Source of the DNA: Fusarium oxysporum f. sp. lycopersici 4287
Lineage: Eukaryota; Ascomycota; Sordariomycetes; Hypocreales; Nectriaceae
Assembly (NCBI RefSeq): GCF_000149955.1
Contig: NC_030999.1
Coordinates: forward strand, 901,136 to 965,135
DNA length: 64,000 nt
Direction: 5' to 3'
Under the pieces are notes generated by a model, which searched no databases, had not been told where the DNA came from, and was given only the letters and a program-made list of their open reading frames with translations. The translations under genes and the position numbers were made by a program. Positions 24,279-34,578 of this stretch are shown in pieces (position 1 is the stretch's first letter; each line of letters opens with the position of its first letter).

Positions 24279-24908
24279 GCAAGACAACAATGTTTGCTCA
24301 GACTTCTAGCCACATGCGACCAACTTTGCTTTTCGACAACCGGTATTCAAAGGGCTGCCATGCCCCCTGCATAGCGGTGAGGCTACGATAGCCAGACATG
24401 AAGATACTATTCGCACTCCCTCGAGCAAACCCGGCTCTGTTCAAACGAGGCTGTTGGATCATCCCAAACCGTCCCCATCCCAGCCAGCCATGGCTGCATT
24501 CCGTTCTCTCGTACCCTGCAACTACTTCCCATTCTCGAACCTGCATTGCGTACCTTGTATTCGCAGGGGTCTGAGAGAACGCACGAAAGGTCGCTCACGC
24601 TGCTGTATACGTGCTTTGCTTAAACGAGGCTCTTGGATTATATACAATACACTTCTAGTCTTTTCTTATCCTGTTCCTCTTTGTTCTTACTACAAATATT
24701 TCACACATGCAGAACATCTGGAGTTCCTGGCCAGCGACTTAATAAACTTGTTCTTGAAGTCCGTTATAGATGGCGCTAGTCCCAGGTAGGCATTAGGCTG
24801 ATTGGAGATACGTTCCAAGATTAGCGGGGGGCGCAGAAGCAGGGATCTGTCGCTAGTTTAATCCCCGCTCAAGCGATTTTCGGAACAATAAAACCCGGCC
24901 CGGGACCC

Positions 24909-25112
24909 AGAATTTCTCAACTTTAGAATTTCTCAACTTCAGAATTTCTCAACTTCAGAATTTCTCAACTTTAGAATTTCTCAACCCCACACCATCCCGG
25001 CTCCACACCACCCCAACTCCACTCCCCCACCTCAGCTATTTCCGCACTTTAGAATTTCTCAACTTTGGAATTTCTCAACTTTGGAATTTCTCAACTTTGG
25101 AAATTCCAAAGT
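24909..25112. repeat. 16-bp minisatellite in two blocks, ending in a palindrome
   Basis: Block one (24909-24985) has five units of AGAATTTCTCAACTTY. Block two (25051-25098) has three more with a leading RG. They are separated by a CCAC-rich spacer. The second block ends in a near-perfect inverted repeat (CTTTGGAA-A-TTCCAAAG). The array stops about 65 bp before the ATG at 25177 and so lies in the presumed promoter of the next gene. Confidence 0.75.
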
Positions 25113-25176
25113 TGCGAAATTCTAAACTTGAAACTCCACAATAGGATAACATCTCAATTTGGAAATTCTCATTATC

Positions 25177-26954
25177 ATGTCAGAACACGGTACCAATTGC
25201 GTGGATTCATTGGACAGAGTCCTCCATATGATTCGTGATCCGGCCCAAAAGCTTAGCTTGGATGAAATCGCGAGTCGAGCACGTTCGTTGGCTACGGAGG
25301 CTGCCATTCTTCGAGATTGGACAACGACAATAGAAGTACTCAAAAACTACCACGAGGACAAGACACTCAAAGACAACAAAAAAAAGAAGAGGTCTCTTGT
25401 TAAAAATCTACATGCATACATGAAATTTCTTTGTGGGGATCAGAAGGGCAAACAGAAACTAAAACGCATCATTGAGGGCCTTAAAGGCCTTAGTTATCAC
25501 GCTACAGCTCTCGTCGGACTGTCGTATGACAACGGGAGAAAAATCGATGATTTCGTACTTGAGGCGATAAAATCCTTGTTTCCCTCATTTTCCAGACACC
25601 ACAACTTGGATTCTATTTTTATTCCAATAGCCAAGGACATCCGGCAGGAAATGCTCTTGTATTCGGAACATAATTGCCAATGGGCAGCGGGTAAGAAGAC
25701 ATTATGATATAGCATTGCCATCAGCTAATGGACCAGTTCTGGAGAGTAGGAAACGTGGCCGAGATGAGAGCGATGAGCAGGTCGGTCCCCAGGTCACTGA
25801 TCGTTCTCCAAAGGAGATGAGATCAGACACTGGCGAAAACGATGATATCTTGATATCGGCACAGAGCACGCCAGTCTCGAAGCGACCAAACAATGAGGAG
25901 AACGAAGAGAATACACAATCAAGTCACAGTATAATGCATTGTTACCCCATTTGAGGGTCATAGTAACGAGGTATACTGATCAGTTATTAGGTTCCGATGT
26001 CTTAGCAGTTGACCAGTCCCAGTCCCAGTTGCGGCCCTTGGACCATAATTCACATTCGTGTGTTGCCTTCCAATCTCCAGAAACGACACTCTGTCTGACA
26101 TCAACTACGGTAACGGAACCTCAAGTTGCTCAGTGCAACTATGTGGTAATCAGCAACCCGTCTCTCAATACCAACCTGTCTAACACAGTAATATTTGATA
26201 AATGTTCGTCCCTCATACACAGTTGTTCAGGGCCTTCTAGCTAACGAATAAAGGGGAGGATGATAGTTATAAAAAGAAACTGTTATGGCAAAGCTTAGTG
26301 CCCGAGGGAAAGTTCGAAGTCGAGCAAATTTCGGTCCATCACTTTGCCGAAGGGCCGAAGATTGATGTCCCAGTATTCCAATTCCAGGTGGCTGATCCTG
26401 ATCAAATCACGGTGGTAGAAAAGTGCGAATCGAGTTGGGAGGCGATGCAAACCTCTGCAGTAGCCCTATACGATTGCGATCATATAGCTTTCTCGGCGTA
26501 TGTCCATGACTGCAGCCTTCACGCCGTCCGGAACCAGCCCGGGAATGAGTCTCTGCTGCGGGTGTGCCCCTATGGTAAATCCACCTTGACCGACCAAGCA
26601 TTATTACTTTTGGGGGCTACACAGTTATTGATCATGGGCTGGCGGGTTGAAGGAAGCCCTGCCTCACGTGTTTTACAAAATCAGTTAGATTGCCGGCTCG
26701 AATACTGGCCTGTTAAGTTGGAGATGCATATTCTTAAAAGTATCGACGAGCAAATGCAGAACTCCGAGACTGATAAAGAAACTTTGCAGTTGGCATTGTA
26801 TATCATGCTTTTGGTTATCGAAAAGGACTTGTGGAGGCTGATGCACTGGCAGCTTTATCCTAACGAGGTATGTTATCGACCCTCCATTTTCCAGCATTGT
26901 GCTCAAGAACTTAGTTGTCTCGATGGCGACACCCAATGTCACCAGAGATGTTAA
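25177..26954 (+). CDS. Lineage-specific hypothetical protein, several exons or decaying
   Basis: The first part (ATG 25177 to 25690, about 171 aa) is alpha-helical and starts MSEHGTNCVDSLDRVLHMI. A GTAAGA donor at 25691 and an AG at 25724 would keep the frame into a disordered segment (ESRKRGRDESDEQVG, to 25954), but that intron would be only 34 nt, unusually short. Two further open stretches follow in other frames: 25939-26241 (Ser/Thr-rich) and 26298-26954. The last looks well conserved (CDHIAFSAYVHDCSLHAVR, VCPYGKSTLTDQALLLLGAT) and may end at a donor, GTATGT, at 26869. I recall similar proteins in hypocrealean accessory regions, without known function. The exact exon joins are unresolved, so this may be a pseudogene. 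Confidence 0.45.
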
Positions 26955-27816
26955 TGAAAAAGGCGCTGTTTCTCACTGATGCAGTGGTCTACCGCTTGCA
27001 TGAGCTAGGCCCTATGGACGAGAGGTTTCCCACACTACGGCCCAGTGGTGAGTTAATTCATTAAACGAAAAGCAGCTAGATGTAACAGATTTATAGATGT
27101 TACGTCCCGCATATTGTATCAAGCACAGAACGAGGAAAGCCTTCGCGGTAGTCTTTCGACCAGAGCTTTCAGATCTCGTGACAGAATGCCCCTGCATAAA
27201 TTCATCAAAGCTCACGCTCCACTTCAACATTTCCAGGAGGCACAATCTCGCACTCACAATACATTTACAGAATGCTAAGTGCCTCAAGTCCCAAGCAAGT
27301 GATGGAAATTATCAGTCTCTCCTTTTCATATTATATGTTCCCTTTTCTGTTGTCAGTCTCTACCAAAATCGGTTGCGTAAATGTCTTTTGTTGTAGTCTG
27401 GGTTATTATGGGGAGTACGGGTATACATGTTCCGGAGAAAGGGCTACTATGTATTTAAAGCTTATTTCAACATCACGATTTTGTGTCCTACCATAGGAAT
27501 TGCGGGGATCTTGATTGCGCCGGGCACGACAGTGGCGGCAAACTGAGCCAGTGCGGCTAGTGTGGCTTACATTCATGGCGTTAGCAGGGTTGCAAATCAA
27601 GTCTTCAATAACAAAAATTTTACGTCATCCTGCAACTATGCAACTCGGCAAATTATTGATCAACAATAGATCCATGTGACGGGGTCTCGTTGGCTAATAG
27701 TCGGTTAAAACTTTGAGAATTAGAACGAACCCAAGCATTACCCCGCAGATGAATCAGGTAGTGCTTTCACATCACCTCATATCCTTTTTTCTGCTTAACC
27801 ACCGCGACATTATAAG
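26955..27816. other. Intergenic region
   Basis: May contain the last exon of the preceding gene (an acceptor TGATGCAG at about 26,985). The rest shows no supported feature. It must hold the promoter of the HD-kinase gene. Confidence 0.35.
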
Positions 27817-28675
27817 ATGGACTTGACTTTTGACAATGAACCTAGCGAGCTCCGTCAAGTTCTCGAGCGTCTGAACAAGATTCCTCGAACTGGTTGGCTG
27901 AAGAGTGGAGTGCCCTTGGAAAAATGCGAAACGGTCGGCCAACATACGCATGGTGTGATGAATATTGTTGCAGAACTCGCGCGTAGTCGGGCAGACGTAA
28001 GGATTCGAACGTGCGGCTTTAACACAGTTACTTATTCGCAATTCATAGATTAGTCCCGCACGCGCCGCTGATATGGCTCGATGCCACGATTACGCCGAGG
28101 TAAAAACGGGTGATAAAACGCCGGATGAGATTACGCCCGAGGAAAAAAAGTTGGAGGAAGATGCCGCCTACGCTGAGTTTTGCTCCCTACATCGCGAAAG
28201 GGGTGAGGAAATTCGTGAGCTATGCGTCGAGTATCGGGACGACAAAACACTCACAGCAAAACTTGTCAAAGATGCCGACAAGTTTCAGCGCCTTCAACAG
28301 GCAAATGCTTATCGGGAGGCGTTCCCCAAGTCGAACTTCAAGCGTTTCCAGCAAGATGCCGACCTAATTCGCGATTCTGAACTCAAAAAGCGGGCTCATG
28401 ACACTGTGAGAGCATGGAGATCGTTTGACCTACAGCATCTGAAGTGTATCTTCGTCATTGGTGGGCGGTTCCTCTTATGGCTTACAGTATCTCATACTAA
28501 TATGACTGGATTCAGGGCCTCCGGGTGTTGGTAAAGGAACGCAATGCGCAAGTGTCGCACAGCAATATAAGAACATTAAACACGTGTCGGCTGGCGAGCT
28601 GCTTCGAAGTGCAAGAAACGATAACAAATCACCTTATCATAAGGACGCCGAAAGTGTTCTGTGTGGTCTCACCCC

Positions 28676-29434
28676 CAGGGTTCAAATCCATACCACGAAA
28701 TCCACATATGGATCCATAATGTGGATCCATATCCATTCCATTCCATTCCACGTGGGCTTCAGCATTTCCATATCCACGCCACGAAGCCCCTTCCACATGT
28801 TCCACATGTGGAAATCGTGGAATATTTTAGGTGGGGTTCGAAAATACCTTGATTTCCTTGTGAAATCCCGCATATCCTAAGTACTTTCTATCACCCACAA
28901 CAACACAACATCGATTTGCCACCCCATTTTCCTCCGTACACAATGAGTCCATTCTGGGGGCTTCACTGTTACTCGCGTTACTACCCCAAATCGAAATGGC
29001 CACTCCCCATCCTACCAAGTCAACCACATCCGTTCCAGAACGAACAGAAGAGGACAATCAACGGCTCTTTCAGCTCTACAAAAGCTGGATCTTGACGGAG
29101 AGAGACGGCAAGGCGCGTCTATAGGTATATCGGTTCGGCTACGAATATCCAGCATAACAAGAAACAGGAACGTCGGTGGGTGTGTTGCCTTTGCGTCAAG
29201 CAACGGCGGATTTTAATGGACCAATGACAAAAACATTGACGTCACCGAGGGCGGGCGGGACCCATTAATTACCATTGTTGGACGAAGTAGGTTTCCATTC
29301 CACGAATTCCACAATATGGATCCATTTCCATAATGGATCCATTTCCACCCATTCCACATCGAAATTATTAGTCAGCATCCATATCCACGCCATATTCACA
29401 AATGTGTCGTGGAGTGTCGTGGATTTGAACCCTG
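28676..29434. mobile_element. Non-autonomous hAT-type transposon (759 bp)
   Basis: The ends are inverted repeats of CAGGGTTCAAATCCA (left at 28676; right its reverse complement, ending at 29434). The element is flanked by a perfect 8-bp direct repeat, CTCACCCC, at 28668-28675 and 29435-29442. CAGGG ends with 8-bp duplications are diagnostic of the hAT superfamily. The subterminal regions are packed with TCCA, GTGGA and ATGGATCCAT motifs, as expected for transposase-binding sites. Inside is a remnant of a transposase 5' end (28996-29215), but there is no catalytic domain. It is therefore a deletion derivative that would need an element elsewhere to move. Confidence 0.92.
28996..29215 (+). pseudogene. 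Remnant of hAT transposase N-terminus
   Basis: ATG 28996 opens a 42-codon frame (MATPHPTKSTTSVPERTEE onward, ending KARL). In the next frame follows NIQHNKKQERRWVCCLCVK, which matches the first half (W-x-C-x2-C) of the BED-type finger at the start of fungal hAT transposases. Nothing of the dimerisation or RNaseH domains remains. Confidence 0.45.
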
Positions 29435-29969
29435 CTCACCCCAGCATCTCCCCAATTAATCACTGCTCTTATGTATCTCGCAGCCACCTCTGGGGATAAC
29501 AATCTTGTCCTGATAGATGGATTTCCGTATGATTCTGCACAATTGGCAGGTTACCGGGAAATCGTATGTATCCCATGGCTTGTTGGCAATCCTCACTCAC
29601 CATCTATAGTTCCCGGTTGTGTCTGGCGTGATCAACTTCGAGGCCCCTCCCGATGTATGTATGAGCCGACTTCGAAGTCGTGCCGAGCGTTCGGGAAGGG
29701 ACGACGACGACGAATCGACACTACGCAAGAGGCTAGAAGGTTATGAAGACCGAGGCAAGACAATTGCCCGTCAGCTAAAAGAAGAGAATGAGAAAACATA
29801 TCACGAGGTCCGTCATTACACGCATGAATCTTTCAGCAGGAAGCGTATTTAGACAGAACTAACACGGCGGTACCAGATTAACGCCGATCAGGACAAGGGT
29901 ACCGTCGCATATGATTTCCAAACAGTGCTCCATGCTATCCTTCCCAATGAGATGCTTCGCGCTGCGTAG

Positions 29970-31097
29970 TACGACTGAGGGTTAGGACGAGCTGGCGGGT
30001 GTGTCTCATATCTGCAGTCCCTAGGGCCAATCCTGGTAAAGACCTATGGACGCAGCTGCGTTGTCTTGAACGTTCATCCTTTGACTACGGACACTTATGA
30101 TGCGGAGAAGCCCTTCATATCTAGGCCAGAAACAGGTGATCAGTTTGAGCATCTGATTGACAATGTGATCGTTCAGTAATTCCCTCATACCCCGCAGTAC
30201 TGGTTCATTATCAACCTGTGACGTCATGTCAGCCAATGACCCGTGATACACGACGCCTTGGCTACCCTACATGACGGTGTGTGTGCCCAATACCCATCGT
30301 GACACTAACAACGTCTGTGAAAGGGTGATGCAAGTCTGCTAACGACACAAAAGCTTTGCACGTTTCCAGCATGGCCACGTACGACACATCCCTTGGTCAC
30401 GTTCAGCATCACCTTCAACAGGTCAGCCGATTCAAACAGCATAATGATGACTTTTATTGGCGCTTAAACATATGTGTCTTAACAGTTCCGGATGATTCTC
30501 CCAAGGGTTTCCCAAACGTAGGTAAAGCTCAACTGCAATGGAGAAGAAAATTTCCCCGCTGAGGGGTTAGCCTCTTCAAACAATGCGTATGCGGGTCGGC
30601 ACGAGCCGTCGTGCGTTGAATAGCGACCCTTTGAGTAACATGCATTCGAGTACTTTATCCAATATTCTATGACCCTAGCTTGCATGTGGAAAGCAAATTG
30701 TCTCGATTGATATGGACGGCGGCAAATTCCCTCGTACTCTGTAGTTCCGGCTAATTATCGATTGTGACGACACGATAGGCCATGACCTCGGCAGTAATGG
30801 AAGTTTACCCTACACTGCCCCTCTTCCTTCTTTGAACATAACTATTTTTCCTTCACACCCGTTGTTAGCGCTTCGCTAGGGCAGAGAATTTTGGGCGCCA
30901 AAATGGCAGTAAGTGTAGTGGTGGTGTTAACGGGACTTTAACAGTTGTCATAAGGAACTTCATGACGCGTGTCCCCAATGGCAGCCCACGCGACGCTCGC
31001 GACGCGAAGAGAACCATGGTGCCCAGGCCCCCCAATTGGCCCTGGTGTCCAGGCTTGCCATATCATAACTCAGCACCATCAACATGTATATCCTGTT
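29970..31097. other. Intergenic region
   Basis: About 1.1 kb downstream of the HD-kinase gene. It contains only short frames with no recognisable product. Confidence 0.4.
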
Positions 31098-31745
31098 ATG
31101 AGCGGAGACTCGGATGATGAGGAATTTTCTCTCGAGGCGAGTAATCGTAGGCTTAATCTGGAGCCCCAGGAATGGCATCCTGCTAATGAAGCACCTTCAC
31201 GAGTTTTTCGATGTACGACTCTTCTCCATCCATCCTCATACACTCCGCACCCGAGTCTTTGTTCCATATGATGCCTTGACGGAATTTAACGGCAAAAGGG
31301 CTTCAGTACACACAACCATCGATCGAAAGGCCCTACGCCATCACTACGACATGTCATGCATCGAAAATATGACCGCTGATCGACCCATCCTGGATGTGAT
31401 TTCGCCTTCCACAAGTATGATGACCTCTGGTAAGGCAACACCACTTACCGCAAGGACTGATTTACCTGCAACACCGACCTCGGTGAGTCGGGCAACGGAA
31501 TGGTGGGCGATCCCTCTAAGAGACAGCGATGGAACCATCCCGACCAAAGCCGACAAGGAGACATTTCGATGCAAGGTAACTTACTACATGAATCGGCGAA
31601 GGCAGCGGGGATGGATGAAAGAGGGCGGAAACGTAAATGACAGTCTGACGACAAGATTCATTTGCAGGATAAGTGGCTGCAGCCGGATTCGCCGAATGAA
31701 CCGGATTTTCTGGAAGTTGTTGAGCAGAAACTGGAAGAGATTTAA
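31098..31745 (+). pseudogene. Conserved hypothetical gene with at least two frameshifts
   Basis: ATG 31098 starts MSGDSDDEEFSLEAS and runs acidic, with FRCTTLLHPSSYTPHPS. The sense then passes into another frame at about 31,250 (VFVPYDALTEFNGKRASVH, later CKVTYYMNRRRQRGWMKEG). It shifts again near 31,650 to end PDSPNEPDFLEVVEQKLEEI and TAA 31743-31745. No GT-AG introns of sensible size explain the two frame changes, so I read them as indels. The ordered acidic start, a Lys/Arg-rich GWMKEGGNVND motif and a helical end look like one former protein. Family unknown. Confidence 0.4.
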
Positions 31746-33691
31746 GGAAATGGTTCATTTAATGCAGGATTGGGAGCCACGTTTGGTCAATAGCATGGTA
31801 GTAATGATCCCGAAGCAAAAGGTCGATGTAAGATGAGGCTAGTTGCTGGGTTACATGTCGGTAGAGACCTCGCTTCGTTACGGTTGATTTGATGTTGGTT
31901 TGGTGGGATGGAGAGGACTTTATCGACAACTGGTACCCTATCTTGGTCTGGCATCAGCGAGGCTGACGTCTTGAACTCTAGCTTCGGTAACTGAGCTATC
32001 ATCTCAATCAGCTAGGTATAGAAGTGTTTTCGTCGCATCGACGTATCGTTCGCTAACGTTTGTAGATCGAGGGGCTGGCCAATTATGAAGTCGAGAATGA
32101 GATAAGCCTGTGTCGTGGGCTGTCGCGAAGTAGACTCTCATCCCGTCCGTATACGTGGAAGGGGGACTGTTGTCTTGCTTTCGAGTCCCGGCCATCCCAC
32201 CTACGTCGGCCATCGCATGAGAGCGGTTTACCATGACCGTTACCGCATAGTGATAACGTCACTCTGAAGCTTGGTCCAGACGTTGTGTAGTACGGGTTCG
32301 ATCAGGTTCCTCACGATCCAGTTCGCGCGTCTCTTCAGGAACTCGATGAAGGAACAGATCTTGAAGCTACCGTGGTTGGCGTCGAGGGTGCGGCAGGGCT
32401 TTTTGTTTTAATGTCGAGATGCTAGCGCGCGAACAGCATGTTGGTCGATGGAACCGACGATCGATGAATGCCTGCCTCTTGCTGTTGATTTGGTATTGGG
32501 TAAGGGGGTATTGATCGGTCGAGTCTTGATGCTGTTCGTTGACAATTCAGGAGACTGAGCGCGATGTAATGGAGGGCCAGCGAAAGAATGATTGTGGTTG
32601 CGTGCGCGCGAAAACAAAGATGGGAGAGGAACGGTCGCTTGCTTGCTTGTCTGTCTCCATTTGGCGAAAGCGGGGACGTGTTTTCCGGCTAAACCTTGTT
32701 TAGTAGTCATCGCCCCCAAAGGAATCAATCAGCCCGAGGCCGGAATGTCGAGGTGGAAAGAAGTCGCAGATAACACATAGGAAATGGCGCCCGGAGGCGA
32801 TGCCAAGAGCTCACGAAGCTCAGTGTCGTTGAAGACACTCGTCACGAAGAAAGGTCAACTCTCTGAATCCCTTTCTTCCAGCAGCTGCTTTTGTTGCCAT
32901 TTTGGCCTGTAAAAATTTTCTGCCCTAGCAGAACGCTGACAGCGGGTGCCTCCAAGCCAAACCCGCATCACATTCTTTCGTTTCGAGCAGCGACGCTCAA
33001 GGTGAACTGAGCGCTGCTTCCAGGGCACTAGTCATGCCCCTCATTCATACCAAATCTAGAAGTGAATGATATATTTTTGTGAATCACGATATGAGCCTTG
33101 GTAACGATTGGCACAGCCGGAACTAATGCCTAGTATCGTTTAGTCGTATTTCTTCGATGTACTAAAAAGAGCTCCTGTATCTGTTCCTAGGAAACGGCCA
33201 CCATGCTTTAGGCTAAATTTTGACGTTATCTGGGTGAATACTAAGTCTAGGGACACCTGATTCGAAGTATAGGTATCTGTATGGAACGCGATGAAGTGCG
33301 AAGAAGGGGAGGAGCAAAGAAGCATCATATATAGGCCACAAAAGCTTTTCTATTCAATTTCCACACATGTATGCGGGATGTACATAGGGAAGGAGTGGCG
33401 AATTTGCAAGAAATTTAATAGAGCGCGTCGTCAAGCGGGGAGGTGACGAGGGCATGAGGCCTGGCTTGATCTTTTCAATCGTCCATGTCCGAGCACCGCA
33501 CTTGAGGCCCCGGCTGAGGAAGTTTAAAAGGACCACACATCAGCAAGACCGACCCGCAACGTAGTCGTCTATATCCGGACGCGACTGTGACTGATGGGAC
33601 CTCGCCGTCTTCCCCATGCCAGATCGGCGTGCCTCCACTCGCCGTTTCGCGACCGGATGTTTTCCTTGAAACGTGATTTGACTCCATCGCG
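31746..33691. other. Intergenic region, no supported gene
   Basis: About 1.9 kb of short frames on both strands. I see no domain motif, RNA gene or clear repeat. Confidence 0.4.
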
Positions 33692-33940
33692 TCATTTCTC
33701 TTTGTCAGCTGCAAGGCCAACCGCGCTTGCTTCGTTCGTGACGACCTGTGCTTGTGGTTCAGACCCTATTGCCAGTTGTGGGACGTCCTTGACATCTATC
33801 CCGTTTGTTGTACCTGTCCAGGACGCGAGCGTCGGATGCATTTCACGGTTGGTGGAATAAAAAGCCCCTGCGACCTGATATTCACCCGTGTGATCTGGTT
33901 TCAAAAATTCCACACGCTGTTGTTGTTCAGACCACATCAT
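33692..33940 (-). CDS. Possible gene fragment
   Basis: An 82-aa frame from ATG 33940 (MMWSEQQQRVEFLKPDHTGE onward) with natural-looking composition. The frame stays open upstream to about 34,070 with a basic helical segment (RRQKSPIQRLQEAFKRAKD). This suggests the middle of a larger former gene. No family recognised. It could equally be chance. Confidence 0.25.
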   Translation of the reverse strand: MMWSEQQQRVEFLKPDHTGEYQVAGAFYSTNREMHPTLASWTGTTNGIDVKDVPQLAIGSEPQAQVVTNEASAVGLAADKEK

Positions 33941-34578
33941 GTAGGAACCTGGATGTTGATCTTTCGCACGTTTAAATGCTTCTTGAAGTCGTTGTATGGG
34001 AGATTTTTGTCTTCGAATTGGCTTGTTCCTGTGCTGTTTTGCAGCGGGCTTTTGCTCAGTGAGCGATACCTTGTCCTATGCTAAGTAGACACAATATAGG
34101 CGGCGCCCTAGAGTGGAGTCCTTATCGATAAGCGAACACATTCTAAATGCGGTAAATCATGGACCTGCAATTAGGTCATGCCGAGCTTGACCCGAATTGC
34201 GTGTATCGCTGACGGTCAAGAGCCATTTCATTCGCCTTCACATCGACCAGACACCCTTCACACGTTGGCCTGACTTTTTCCCAATCTCGGGCCTATTGAA
34301 TGACGTACAGACTACTCTACTCCGCCGAAAAAGGCTGAGAGACGCGGAAGTCGGTTTCCCTCCTCCGGATTCGAACCGACTTGCCTCCGTGAGGCCGCCC
34401 AGGGCGGGGTTGTTTGTTGTTGGGAAATCAATCGGTTAAACAACGGCAGACGCGGGTACCTCGGAGTGTCCTTAATATTCGAGGCCGCAACTAGCCCGGG
34501 GTCATCTCTCAAAACTCCGAAGTCGACACCACACATCCCGAAGCCGAGACGCTCTGGGCGTCCCATACGGCGCACGCG
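33941..34578. other. Upstream region of the kinase-like gene
   Basis: Short frames only. It presumably carries the promoter and leader of the gene at 34579. Confidence 0.35.

Larger units (their letters stand above)
27817..29969 (+). pseudogene. HD 5'-deoxynucleotidase / UMP-CMP-kinase fusion, exon 3 split by a hAT element
   Basis: Exons 27817-27996, 28049-28460, 28516-28675 plus 29443-29563, 29610-29807 and 29853-29969 give 396 codons, with every phase matching once the element is removed. Residues 1-190 are an HD phosphohydrolase of YfbR/HDDC2 type: H43 (VGQHTHG), H73-D74, E77, D82 (HDYAEVKTGDKTP) and D135 (KDADKF). That family removes phosphate from (deoxy)nucleoside monophosphates. Residues 192-395 are a nucleoside-monophosphate kinase: P-loop GPPGVGKGT (198-206), HVSAGELLR as in UMP/CMP kinases, LIDGFP, a LID-like SGRDDDDEST, and INADQDKGTV near the end. 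Y280 replaces the usual Arg of DGFPR. Introns are 52, 55, 46 and 45 nt. The element insertion (28676-29434 plus one duplication) shifts the frame and adds stops, so a full kinase is not expected. The HD half could still be made. Confidence 0.85.

Noticed and set aside
34360..34440. tRNA-like T-loop (GGTTCGAATCC on the minus strand)
   Set aside because: No matching acceptor stem or anticodon arm could be folded around it.
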